In this document: positions 12,681-24,000 of the stretch, in pieces
Numbering within the stretch: position 1 is the stretch's first letter
Layout: each line of letters opens with the position of its first letter
Origin: Ampelomyces quisqualis
Taxonomy: Eukaryota; Ascomycota; Dothideomycetes; Pleosporales; Phaeosphaeriaceae
Direction of reading: 5' to 3'
Length of the DNA stretch: 64,000 bases
Assembly: GCA_018398575.1 (NCBI GenBank)
Contig: JAGTXZ010000019.1
Span: 1,550,001-1,614,000 of the forward strand
Program-made: the position numbers and the translations under genes
Notes under the pieces: generated by a model
The model's database searches: none
Seen by the model: only the letters and a program-made list of their open reading frames with translations
Told to the model about the DNA's origin: nothing

Positions 12681-13959
12681 ATTTGTTTCCTCTCTATTAG
12701 AGTTTGTTTTCCTAAGGCGTTATGTATATTCTACTAACATTTAATTAAGCTAAAGAGCATAATATATAGATCTTTAGCGTAGGCTTTTAAGTTTCTTACG
12801 TTAGCAACGCTCTCTGCACTACTAATAGGCTGCTCTGTTACCTTAATGTAATAGAGTCTAACATCTGCAAGAAGCCTACGTATAACGTAAAGGTGCAGGC
12901 TAAGACTAATTATTTAGTAATAGCAACTATTGCGCCCTCTAATAGTAGGGAGGTAGGCTCTAGCGTGTAGTGTCTTTGCTGTAGTTCCTGTGTAGCGCCT
13001 ATAGGCAATTTCTATAGTAATAAACTTTCTTTTATAGTCTCTACCTTTGTCTTATTGCTAAGCTTAGACTTTGTAAAACTAATCTTGTATTCTTTAATAC
13101 TGCTTATGTATTAGACTAGATGTTGCGCTCTACGTCTTAGGCTTATAGGTTCTTATAGCTGTACCTTTCCTGCGTACACTAATATTCTTGCTAGCCTTTG
13201 TAGTCTAGCGCAGTCCTAATACTAGAATCTTATACCCCTTCCTTAGGTTTTTCTAGGCCTTCTAAAGATTTGTGCTACGCTGTGTCTTAACTAGCTGTTG
13301 CTTAGCTTAAGTAGCTAAATATCTAGAGTTAATCTAGACTCTTCCTCTTGTATTCTTTAGCTATTAATCTGTTAACGCTAAGCTTCTAGACTCTTCTCTT
13401 TTTATTCCTAAGTTATTTCAGGCGCTTAGTAGGATTGTTGCGTTAGTTCTCTTATTTAGCATTTAAGTTCTTTATGTCTAGAGCCTAAGAACTATTAACT
13501 GCTAGTTATGTCCTAGCTGTTAACTAGCTAAGGTAGTTGCAGGTTAGCTAATAGAATAGATGTAGGCATCTTTTTCTCTCTCTACCTTCTACTAGTACTC
13601 TTAGTCTTAGGCTCTATCTATTGCAGTATCCTTGCATACTTTCTATTAGTTACTCTCTAGCGTTAGGCATTGTTTCTAAACATAACTAGGTGCACTGCTG
13701 TATTATTTCCTATGCTTTAGGTTCTTCTTGTGCTTGTTCTAAGTTTATCTTTTTTCTACTAATCTCTTCTATATATAATACTGTTATCTGTCCTTATACC
13801 TATTGTGCGTACTTGTAATTCTTCTCCTCCTCCCCTTTTCTTCTCTAATATACTTTATTTAGTAGTTAGGAAGGGCAGGCGCCCTACTAACAACTTATCT
13901 AAGTCTTATTCTGTTCTAGTATTGTCTAGCTATTTAGCAAGGGCTATAGTGTTAGTAAC

Positions 13960-16900
13960 GTTTACTTATAGTTCTTATATTAGTTCTGTATATCTTACTT
14001 ATTTTACAAGGTACTATAGCTATATACCTTACTCTTTTTTCTTCTGCTGTTCTGCAAAGATATAATTAACAAGAAACTTATTATTAGTTACATCTTTGTT
14101 CTCTATTATTGCTTCTAGTTGCTAGTTATTAGACTTCTAGTGTAGAAGTAGATTACCTGTATTAAGCTAGAGGCAGTTAACGTAAAACCTTAGGTACACC
14201 CTAGAAGGCACGCTTAGCTCTACAATATGTAGGAAGATAACCTTTATAACTGTGTATTTCTTGTTTTTCTAATCTAGCTTTTTTAAAGGTCTTTTGTTAG
14301 ATATAGAGCAATTGTACTAGAGCTATACTTTATCTCCTATACAGAGTTTTAGGGCTTTCTGTCTGTAACAATTGGCCTAGCGTTTTTGTTTTTATTATGC
14401 TTCTACTATCTTTACTTATACGTAGTCTATTGTTTCTTTTATCTTAGTTACTATTACTTTAGCAGTAGCTCTTTTATTATTGCTAGACTAGTGCTAGTTC
14501 TTTACAGTCTATTCTAGGTCTAACTAAATAGAGTCTGTGTTGTACCTGTGCTAGAGAAAGAATAGGCTAACGCTTGTAGACGCTGCATTCTATCTAGCTA
14601 TTGCAATTTGTGCTAGTAGGCATAGAGCAGCCTAGTTTAACTAGTCCTAGTTTACAAAAGCCTTTAAGTAGGCTTCTACTATACTATTTATTTACTCTGT
14701 AGCGCTATCTGTCTAGAGGTAGTATACTATTAAGACTCTTCTTTGTATTCTAAGCTTATTGTAGAGTAAAGTCTAGAATTTACTTACAAATTATAACTCT
14801 CTGTTAGACACTATAGCGTCTAAGAGCTAGTAGTACGCAACTACCTGCTTAATAAATGCCTTAACTATAGTAGAAACTTCTAGGTCTAGAATAGACATAA
14901 GCACTACGTTCTTACTTAGCTAGTTAGTAACTACTTTAAGGTGTAACATTCTATAGCTTAGCAAAAGGCCTATAATAAAATCTACTAATAATTCCTTTTA
15001 TATCTAGACTAAAAGTAGAAGTAGGCGTAGCAGTTTTTGTTTAAGTTTTTTTTAGAGCTTTAACCTGCTACACACTGCGCAGTTTTAGACAAACTGCTAG
15101 ATACTTAAAGATATTCTAGGCTAGAAGTAGTCTCTTGCTAATATTGCGTATATGTTTTCTCTGCCTAAGTGCCTAGTAATTAGAGAGTTATGTGCTTCTA
15201 AGATAATATGCGTTTGCAGGTTTACGTATTCTAGTACCTATTTGCGCTCTCTATAGAGTAGGCGTCTTAAGTTATCTAAGCTATACTCTGCTAGAGAAAC
15301 TTTTAGGCTTAGATGCAGAGGGAATTTTTGTTATCTTGTTCTAACAGCGTTAACTGCTAATTAGTAGGCTTTATCTGTGTAGACAGCCTATTCTTATAAT
15401 TTCTTAATAGCAGGCTCTGTTAGTTCTTTAGAGCGTTTGTTTATGTAAGGACTTTACTTAAGCGTAGTCTTGCATAGTACTGCAGTTCCTTTAGTAGCAT
15501 CTAGAGCGTCTCCTAGTGCAAAGAGCTTTCTAGTACCTTAGTTATAAGTAACGTTCCTCTCTCTTAACATAGTGTCTTTGTCTGCAAGTACGTTTCAGAG
15601 CGCTCTCTTTCTAACTATAGAGTAATCTTTAGTATTTTAGCTTTAAGTAACGTCTCTTTCTCTTAACGCAGCGTCTTTGTCTATAAGCACGTTTTAGAGC
15701 TACTCTATTTCTCTCTTCTTCTGTTATAGTACATTCCTCTACTAAGCTGCAAGAGAAGTAGTTAACGCAGCATCTTTGTTTGCAAGCACGTTTTAGAGCT
15801 ACTCTGTTTCTTCCTCCTCTTGTTGTAGTATGTCTCTCTACTAAGCTAAGAAGAAAGTAGTTAACGCAGCATCTTTATTTATAAGCACGTTTTAGAGCTA
15901 CTTTATCTTCTCTTCCTCCTGTTATAGCAAATCCTCCTACTAAGCTGTAAAGAAAGTAGTAAGTACTAGGTCTTTTTTGTTTTTAGTTTCTAAAGTAGAA
16001 GTAAACAATTAGAAGGTCTAGAACTATACCTGCGTATCTGCTCTTTCTTAGAAGAAATCTTATTCTTTCTTAGAAAGGGCATCTGCTCTACTATTAACGT
16101 TTTCTAAGCAGTATTAGAATCTAATATTAAACGTACTAAGAAACTCTGCCTAGTAGACGTATCTTTCTGTTAGTAGTTGTGTAGTAGCAAAGTATTCTAG
16201 GTTCTTATAGTCTGTAAGCACAGTAAAATGCTTTACTCTCTAAAGTTTAGTTCTCTACTACTCTAGGCACTTAACTATAGCTAACAGCTCTTTGTTATAG
16301 ATAGTGTAGTTAGCTTCTACAGCTGTGTTCTTTGCTAAGTAGTAAGCTACAGCCTAGAAACGTTTGTCCTTGCTATATTAAGATAGTACTCCTCTAGTTA
16401 ACTATTCTAAGGCGCTGCATTCTACTACTGTCTCTAGCTCTACATTAAAGTTTGCTAAGGATAGTTCTGCTATAAAAGCTTCCTTTAGCTTATTAAAGGA
16501 CCTCTGTTGTTTAGGGCCCTAGTAGAAGGCTACGCTTTTCCTAGTTAGCCTAGTTAGTAGAGTAGCTAGCTCTAAGAAGTCTTTTATAAACTGTTGGTAG
16601 AAGTTAGCAAAGCTAACAAAACTCTAGATTCCTTTAACTATCTTAGAGGGCTCCTAGGAACGTATAGCAGCTACTTTCTTAGAGTCTATGCTTATTCTTT
16701 TCTTAGCCTTAATAATAAATCTAAGGTATTTAGTCTTCTTTACGCTAAACTTGCTTTTTCCTACATTAAGGTGTAACCCTGCTACTCTAAGTTTCTAGAT
16801 TACCTACTTTACCTTTTTCTTGTAGTCTGCCTTAGACCTACTTGTGTATATTAACACGTTATCTATATAGGCTAAACAGAAATTATCTAGGTATTCCTGC

Positions 16901-19300
16901 AGTATCTAATTAATGTATCTCTAGAACGTACTTAAAGCGTTTGCAAGTCTAAAAGGTGTTACAAGCTACTTATAGAGGCTAAAGCGCGTCTAGAAGGCTG
17001 TCTTCTATTTATCTTCTTTAGCAATCCTAATCTTGTAGAAAGCTTAGATAACATCTACTTTAGTAAACTATTTGGCTTTAGCAATCTAGGCTAAGGTCTC
17101 TTAGATAAGTAGGAGCAGGTATTAGTCTTTCCTTATAATTGCGTTAAGGGCCTAGTAGTCTACACAGAACTATAGGCCCTCCCCTAGCTTCTTTACAAAT
17201 AGGACTAGTACAGAGGCGCTTAACTAGCTTACCTGTATAAAGCTACAGTCTAGGTAAGAAGTAAGCTCTTTTTAGAGCACAAGGAGTTCTTCCTTTAACA
17301 TGCTATATAGTAGGCCCTACAGCACCTCTACAGTCTTTTTATCTTTTTCTACTAGCTTAATAGAATAATTAATAGTAAGTCCTCTTACTAGAGGAAGTTA
17401 GTCTACTTCCTCGCGTAGGAAGGTTTTGTATTCTTCTTTTAGGTAATCTAGGAGCACTAACCTAGAGTCTACTTAAGGCTTAGTTTTTAGAGTCTTCTAG
17501 ATGTCTGCTATTAACGCGGCGTAAAGGCAAATAGACTTGTCCTTCTAGCCCTATTATAGCTAGGCAGAGTACGCAGCTACTATAATACTTTATAGTAAAA
17601 GAGGTTTTTTTCTCTTCTAACTTCTTACTTGCGTCTAGGTAGAGTAGATGTATATTAATTTCTTTGCTAGTGCAATAGTAACATTATGCTAGTTTATCTA
17701 TAGTTAATCTAAGACTAAGTTGTATTCTTTGTCTCTGTCTAGTTTATAGGCTTATAGTGTCTCCTTGTGCCTATTAATGTTAATTCTTATCTAGACAGCT
17801 GTCTTTATCTAAGAACAGGCTCTAGTAATCCTAATAATTTCTCTTAGAGCTATTAACTTACGCTCTAACTTATTTTTACAAATAAACTTAGTTAAGGTTA
17901 TAGCGTAGGTAAAACACCTAGTGTTAATTATTGTAAAAGTAACTGTTATTTTATTAACAATAGTGTGTACAGTAATAGGTTCTCTGTCTAGCTATTTCTT
18001 CTAGAATTATTAAAATCTCTTGTCCTCTTTTAGTGTTATGTTACTATACTCTTGTCTGCGCCTTTAGACAGAAGTTACTTGTTTTCTAAGCTTAGGGTGT
18101 CTTCTAACACGTCCTCTTCTTCTTTACCCTATGCCTTAGCTGCTGCAGCCTTAGTAGGTTTTAAAGGCAAAAACAGTTTGCATTTACTAGTATAGTGTCC
18201 TAACTTACTGCAGCAGAGGCATAAGTTGTTTTATCTCTAGTAGAACTGCTCTTCTATAGTAGCCTACTTAGCTTTCTTCTCTTTAGAGGATTTTTTCTTA
18301 GTCTTCTTAGAATGTCCTCTTGTAGGTTCTTAATCTATAGGTTCTCTAACATTCTGTCTTTTAGTGTGCTTACTACTAAGTTTTGCCTTATACAAGTTTT
18401 CTTTAATAATTACTACCCTGTCTATAAGGTTGTAGATTTCTTATTTAGGTCTAGTCTCTATAGAGATTATCTTGTCTTGTAGGTCTAGCTAGATAGCGCT
18501 TAGGTACTTTGTTTTTAGGTTTGCTTTGTTGTCTTTCTTGCCTGCGTTATAGGCTAGCCTTATAAACTCTGCGTTAAAGTTCTAGAGGGAAGATTTATTC
18601 TATTAGATTGTTTAGAGTTTCCTTTGTAATCTTTTATTGTGTAGCTTGTTGCCAAATTAGTTGTCTAGGAAGTTCTAAGATTCTTCTCTAGAGCTCTAGA
18701 GGTTCTAGGTTACCTAAGACAAGGCTACACTAGCTACTAACCTCTTAAGGCAGTTAAAGATATAGCCTGCTTAAGAGCCTAGTTTTGCGCTGTTGTATTC
18801 TAGTTTGTACTTTATTTAGGCCTTAAAGATACAGTAATCTTTTTAATCTCCTCTATACGCCTCTAGGTTAGAGACTTTATAAGTCTTTTAGGGCAAGAGA
18901 AAGCTTTCTAAGGGGGTCTATACAAAGCTAGAGGTTTTTAGAGTTGCTTAAGCTGTAAGCCTTGCAACTTGTTCCTGCAGATTTCTTACTAGCAATACTA
19001 AGTCTAGGTCTGCGCTTATAGGAGACTTTCCTTTCCTATTGTTAGAGAGTCTAGCTGCTAGGAAGTTATATACTTCTTGCTAGGCAGGCGTTCTCTTAAG
19101 GCTGTTTAACAGCAATTGTTTCTTAATCTGTTATTCTTCTAGGTCTAGAAAGTTGTTAATAATTATCTAATTAAACTTATCCTTAATAACTAACTTAGGG
19201 ACACTGTTGCGTCTTATCTAGATAGCTTGTACTATTATGTCCTGTACTGTTATAGAGACAGTTACTTATTCTATGCTAGAGGTTACTAATAGCCCTTTAG
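13960..19300 (-). pseudogene. Gag-pol relic of Gypsy element 2
   Basis: Successive domains on the minus strand: gag with zinc knuckle near 18,200, protease region about 17,600-18,000, RT about 16,600-17,400, RNase H about 16,050-16,500, integrase about 14,200-15,500 and a chromodomain about 13,960-14,060. All are interrupted by TAA/TAG in place of Gln/Trp codons, so no functional polyprotein is possible. Domain limits other than the knuckle, the RT motif and the chromodomain are estimates from order and spacing. Confidence 0.75.
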
Positions 19301-19325
19301 CCTAGTTAAGTTTAACAAATTTAAT

Positions 19326-19583
19326 TATAAGGGGCAGACCTTAAGAGTAGATGCTAGGAAATAAAGACGTAAATTTGTAACCTATTCTAATTGCTACTTA
19401 GAAGGTTTTTATAGTCCTAAGGTAGTCTAGACTAGGGGGTTTAGGCGCTCTAGTCTGGAACCGTTTTTAGTGTTCTAGCCCAGAGGATTTTTGGCGTTCC
19501 AGTTCAGAACCTTTTTGGTGTTCCAGTTTGGTAAGCTAAGGTTTTTCTGTAACTAAGGACTAACTAGGCAGTAGCCTGTTACA
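19326..19583 (-). repeat. 5' LTR of Gypsy element 2
   Basis: 258 bp, beginning TATAAGGGGC (TG to TA by G to A) and ending CTGTTACA on the plus strand. The target duplication GTTAC follows directly at 19584. Confidence 0.88.
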
Positions 19584-20689
19584 GTTACAGTAGATTGCTT
19601 TACAAAATACGCTATAATACTACTCTTTTAACAAGACTATATAGCTGTTTAGCTAGCGCATATACTTAAGAATAGACTTATTAGATACTATAGTATACTA
19701 AAGTTAATTATTAGCAATTAAGACAAACTCTTTACGTTAAATTATTAGACTACCTTAATAGTATAAATTAAGACGTAACAAAAGCTATTAACAGCACATT
19801 ATTTCTAAATAGATAGCTAAATAGAAAGAACAAACAGAATAACAAAGACGTATCTTAAAATATATAGTAACTTGCAATAGACAAATTAGGTTTTGCTATT
19901 ACTACTAGTATAGTTAGCCTATAACAACAAATTATCTAAAGCTATAGGTAAGACGCTATACTTTGCAAACTACAGACAATATCTAAATCTCTTTACAAGA
20001 ACACTACCTGGCTTAAAAGCTAAAGCTGCTATATAGATAGCAGAAGAAATAAAGAAAACCTATATTAAAATAGAAGAATAAATACAACACGCTTAGACAC
20101 AAAGCATCTTGTATATTAACTAAAAATAAAAAACAGTACTTTAGCTAAAAGAAAGGGATTAAGTGTATCTTTACACTAAAAATCTATGCATAAAATAACT
20201 AAGCAAAGAACTTAACTATATTAAAGTTAGACTATTTTTAATTTTAAAAAGAAACAGACTAGTTATATATACACTTAAGCTTCTACTAGATACAAAGATC
20301 TACTCTAGATTCTACGTAAGCCTACTAGACCTAGCTAACCTAGAAATACTATTACAGCAAACCTTTTGCTATAAACTTAAAGAAGAAAGTAAATTTAAAG
20401 TTAAGAAAATAATAACACACTAAGACAACAACTACTAAAAAGAATACCTAGTTAAATAGTTAGGATACAATAACATAGAAAACATATAGGAACTAGAAAC
20501 AAACTGTACAAACTACTACTAACTCTTAACGCAGTATAAGTAACAGGTTTACCTAAGTATAAAGGCATATAAGCCTTCTATACATTGTTAACTATACTAT
20601 CTATAGAACTCTAGGTAAAAGGTAATAAAGTTATTTTACTAGAAGATAGCATAGCTTCCTAACGTTTAAGTTATTAAATAGACGTTTCC

Positions 20690-20940
20690 TCTATAAAGAT
20701 AGCTTCTGCTGCCTAAGCAGTGTTTTCTTTTAACAAACGCTATACCTCTTGCTTCTCTTGCTAAAGCGCATCTAGACGCGCTTATAGATAATTCTTTTCT
20801 GCCTTAATAACTAACTATTTATTTTTAGATATACATATGTTATAATCTTTTGTATTTAAGCAATTACACTTACTATACCTTTTAGAATAAATATACACCT
20901 AACAAACGCAATTAGCTAGTTAACAGTTATAATAAGCTAT
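20690..20940 (-). pseudogene. Relic of Cys plus coiled-coil ORF, antisense in element 1
   Basis: Minus strand, opposite to the element's pol and lying between the chromodomain (20,468) and the right LTR (21,067). It reads as a cysteine-containing stretch (LANCVC, then SKCNC and NICIS) followed directly by a heptad-like helix (LQARLDALQQ, EVQRLLKEN), with only TAA/TAG stops that could have been Gln or Trp. Similar in design to the frames at 12,010-12,680 and 23,570-24,000. Confidence 0.5.
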
Positions 20941-21066
20941 AGGTATAACGTCTCTAAAGATATTAAGAAAAGAAGAAAGTTCTAGTTAACGCTAAGTACT
21001 AGATTTAAAAGAGACCTTTAGCATAATAAAGACTCTAAGGACAAAGTCTAAGAAGAAGAAGAATAG

Positions 21067-21541
21067 TGTTACAACCTATAAGCTGCTAGGCCCTAGTCTT
21101 ACTAAAGCGCTCTTTTCTAAGTAAGAATAACTAGAGAGTATACCTTGTACTGCACTACTAATTAGTTACTAGACTAAGCTGCTCTCTCTACTTTCTTGCT
21201 TAACATAGAGCTAATAGAGCAAGATACTCTTTCTGCTTTCTCTAATCTTATAGAGTACACAGAGCACACAGAGCAAAGGTAGAACCTCTTTAGTATATAG
21301 GAACTATAATAAGCCCTTATAGATTATTATGTTTAACTTATATTATAGACGCTTAAGTTAGTTATATTAAGCTATCTAACTATTGTTACTCTTTTTAGAA
21401 AGCCTTAGCCTTTACTATCTTAGTAACAATACCCTCTGTATCTAAAGCAACTCTGCACCTATCTGCAAAAACTAACCTTAGCTATACCTCTAGTCTACAC
21501 TAGCATTCTTATTGTTTGCTACTAGACTAATAGTCTTAATA
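21067..21541 (+). repeat. Gypsy element 1-type LTR with divergent upstream half
   Basis: 475 bp starting TGTTACAACC and ending TCTTAATA. From about 21,320 it matches the left LTR (shared GAACTATAATAA... through the end), but the upstream half is unrelated to that of 6709-7163. The sequence immediately after it is integrase-like, not a primer-binding site. Confidence 0.7.
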
Positions 21542-23027
21542 ACTATACTTTGCAAATTATAGATAATATCTAAATCTCTTTACATAAATGTTACCTAGCC
21601 TAAAGGCTAAAGCTACTATGTAAATAGTAGAAGAAATAAAGAAAACCTATAAAGAAATAGAAGAAAGAATATAATATACTTAGACATAAAATATTTTATA
21701 TATCAATAGAAATTAAAAAACAGTACCTTAACTAAAAAAGAGGAATAAGGTATATCTTTACATTTAGAATCTACGCATAAAATAATAAAGTAAGGGACTT
21801 AACTATATTAAAGTTAGACTATTTTTAATTTTAAAATGTAATAGACTAGTTATATATATACTTAAGCTCCTAATAGATACTAAGATCTACTCTTAGTTTT
21901 ACATAAACCTATTAGAACTAGCTTATCTATAAATACTATTATATTAAACCTTTTGCTATAAAACTAAAGAAGATAATAAATTTAAAGTTAAAAAGATTAT
22001 TACGCATTAAGACAATAATTATTAAGAAAAATCTAAGTTAAATAGTTAGGATATAATAAGACAGAAAATATATAAGAACTAGAGATAAACCTTATAAACT
22101 ACTAGTAACTCCTTGCGTAGTATTACTAATAGTAGTCTCTTAAAAATCTAAAGGGTACTTCTTAAAGGCACTTTAAGTACTAGGAGATAACTATAAAACT
22201 AAACCCTTAGAAGGACTATTAAACGCTATAGTCTCTAACTAGTAATACTTCTTACTACTCTAACTTCTAAATATTCTATTTCTCTATAGTAATTACTTTA
22301 TTAGTGTAATAATCTAATAGATCTATCTATTAGTATAACTACTCTTTCTTTACACGTATAACGCGTATCTCTGCTAACACCTCTTTATAAACCTTAAAAG
22401 TAGCTTCTTACTTATTACGTAATTCTTAAATCTCTTTCTTTAATTTTTACTTTTTTAGTAGTAAGGCGCTAAAACTCTAATAATATAACCTTTATATTAT
22501 AAAACTAGCTAAGCTTATTATATACTCTATATTTTCTAAACTAAACATAAATCTAATAAATCTAATTTACCTTTGTATAGGTAGAATATAACTTAACTAT
22601 AGTCTCGCTAAAGAGATTAATAAAATCTATAAGTTTATATTAATATAGTGTACAAGTAGTAGGTAAGTACTTAGGTATAATAAGAGAAAATAGTAGCTAA
22701 CACTTCTTATTATATAGAACTACTTAGTTATAAATAAGCTAGGCTATAGTTACCTAACTTAAGAATAAGTCTTAGAAGAGAAAGAATAGTATTATAAATA
22801 TTACTAGGCTTAAGCTATAAAGGCTGATTACTACGCGTAAAGTGCTCTCTAAGATACTAACTATTAGTAGTTAGTATATTCCTCCTCTTTAACTATCCTA
22901 TAATAAGTTACATAACTTGCTTAGTAAAATAATTTAGTTAAGAACTAAGTAAAGAGTATAGATACTAAGTAAATACTTAGTGTAATTAGTTACTTAGTTT
23001 AATTAGTTACTTAGTATAATTAGTTAC
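21542..23027 (+). mobile_element. Gypsy fragment: integrase tail and antisense coiled-coil relic
   Basis: 21,542-22,105 is a second, diverged copy of the integrase/chromodomain segment at about 19,960-20,560, in the same orientation. Downstream, the minus strand at about 22,560-22,250 reads as a helical frame (ALLLKKQKLK, then EVLAEIR and KKEQLY with RIP-type stops), the counterpart of the antisense frames in the other elements. At 22,970-23,027 a short tandem of about 17 bp (TTACTTAGTTTAATTAG-like) abuts the next LTR. Both ends of the fragment are uncertain. Confidence 0.55.
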
Positions 23028-23482
23028 TGTTAAGACTATTAGTCTAGTAGCAAACAATAAGAATGCTAGTGTAGACTAGAGGTACAGCTAAAGTTAGTTT
23101 TCGCAGATAGGTGTAGAGTTGCTTTAGATATAGAGGGTATTGTTACTAAGATAGTAAAGGCTAGAGCTTTCTAAAAAGAGTAACAATAGTTAAATAGCTA
23201 GTTACTAACTTAAGCGTCTATAATATAAGTTAAACATAATAATCTATAAGAGTCTATTATAGTTTCTATATACTTAGTCTTTCTTATAGTTCTTATTATT
23301 CTTAATTATTATTGCAGATTCTTATAGTTTCTTGTTGTAAGAAACAGTAAGGCTAAATAAGACTAATAAGAAGGTTACGTAACATGCTTAGCGTAACATG
23401 TCTCTACACTAGGTCTAAGTCTTGCAACCTGTTCTCTTATTTATTTATAACGTTCTATGTTTCTTATTAAAGGTTTATAACA
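23028..23482 (-). repeat. 3' LTR of Gypsy element 3
   Basis: 455 bp, inverted relative to the LTR at 6709-7163 and matching it over the full length, with TGTTA...TAACA ends. The flanking 5-mers differ (GTTAC versus CTATT), as expected if one side is the element's interior. Confidence 0.85.
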
Positions 23483-23569
23483 CTATTCTCTTCTTTTATT
23501 CTTATATTCCTATAAGTTCTTAGGCTATGTATTATTGTTGTCTTTAGAGTAATTGTATTAACAACAAAG

Positions 23570-24000
23570 AGTTATTTACTATAGTAGCCTACGCCTAATA
23601 TTCTTAGAAGAGCTTACCTTACAAGCTGTTATTATTAAGCAAGAAGTATAGAAACTGTAAGTCTATAAGTGTAAAAGAGTGTGTTCTGCAGGACATTCTG
23701 TTGCTAGATTTTTTAAAGCTAGACTAACAACTAAAAGAGTTAAAATAGCAGGAAAAGTTAGAAGAAGCTATATTAGCAACAGATAAGACAGAGGTAGAGT
23801 TAGTAGTACTTTAGATACGTGCGCGTTAGAACAAACTGCGCTGTATATAAAAGTAGAAGCTAGCTCTTTATTATAAGAAGTAGCGTATTTTTAATACTAG
23901 TCTGCTAATATTAGAGATGTTAGACGCTCTAGAATTGTTAAACTAAGCTATAGATTAATTATTAATTCTAAAAGAGTCTAGTTCTTGTTCTGCTCTATAG
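23570..24000 (+). pseudogene. Relic of Cys plus coiled-coil ORF, antisense in element 3
   Basis: Plus strand, opposite to element 3 pol, between pol and the 3' LTR. One frame holds for about 140 codons with only RIP-type stops: KKYRNCKS, KECVLQDILL, LKELK, EKLEEAI, NKLRC, and then EMLDALELL. Several Tyr codons near the start sit where a CX2C pattern would place cysteines (TGT/TGC to TAT/TAC). Strongly helical after the Cys region. Function unknown. Confidence 0.55.

Larger units (their letters stand above)
11555..19583 (-). mobile_element. Ty3/Gypsy chromodomain retrotransposon (element 2), nested insertion
   Basis: An 8,029-bp element with 258-bp LTRs at 11555-11812 and 19326-19583, flanked by the direct repeat GTTAC (11550-11554 and 19584-19588). 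The coding strand is minus: gag with a perfect CX2CX4HX4C zinc knuckle (18221-18180), RT with YIDN at 16869-16858 (from YIDD), an integrase tail reading GDKV then KLD near 14,300, and a chromodomain YLVKW-like motif at 14013-13999. Stops are of RIP type. It interrupts the integrase frame of element 1, so it is younger than that insertion. Between the chromodomain and the 3' LTR lie about 2.1 kb with a frame on the opposite strand. Confidence 0.88.
6709..21541 (+). mobile_element. Ty3/Gypsy chromodomain retrotransposon (element 1), split by element 2
   Basis: Left LTR 6709-7163, interior 7164-11554 and 19584-21066, right LTR 21067-21541. The plus strand encodes gag, then RT with YFNN at 10323-10334 (from YFDD), RNase H and integrase; the frame is cut at 11554 inside integrase and resumes at 19584. 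The integrase tail ends in a chromodomain-like motif YLVK*LGY at 20445-20468, marking a chromovirus. In-frame stops are TAA/TAG, as expected from RIP. The two LTRs match over the downstream half only (see findings), so they may derive from two insertions. No matching 5-bp duplication was found at the outer ends. Confidence 0.8.

Noticed and set aside
13805..14065. 86-codon open frame in element 2
   Set aside because: It lies antisense over the chromodomain relic of element 2; low complexity and AT-driven, no independent support.
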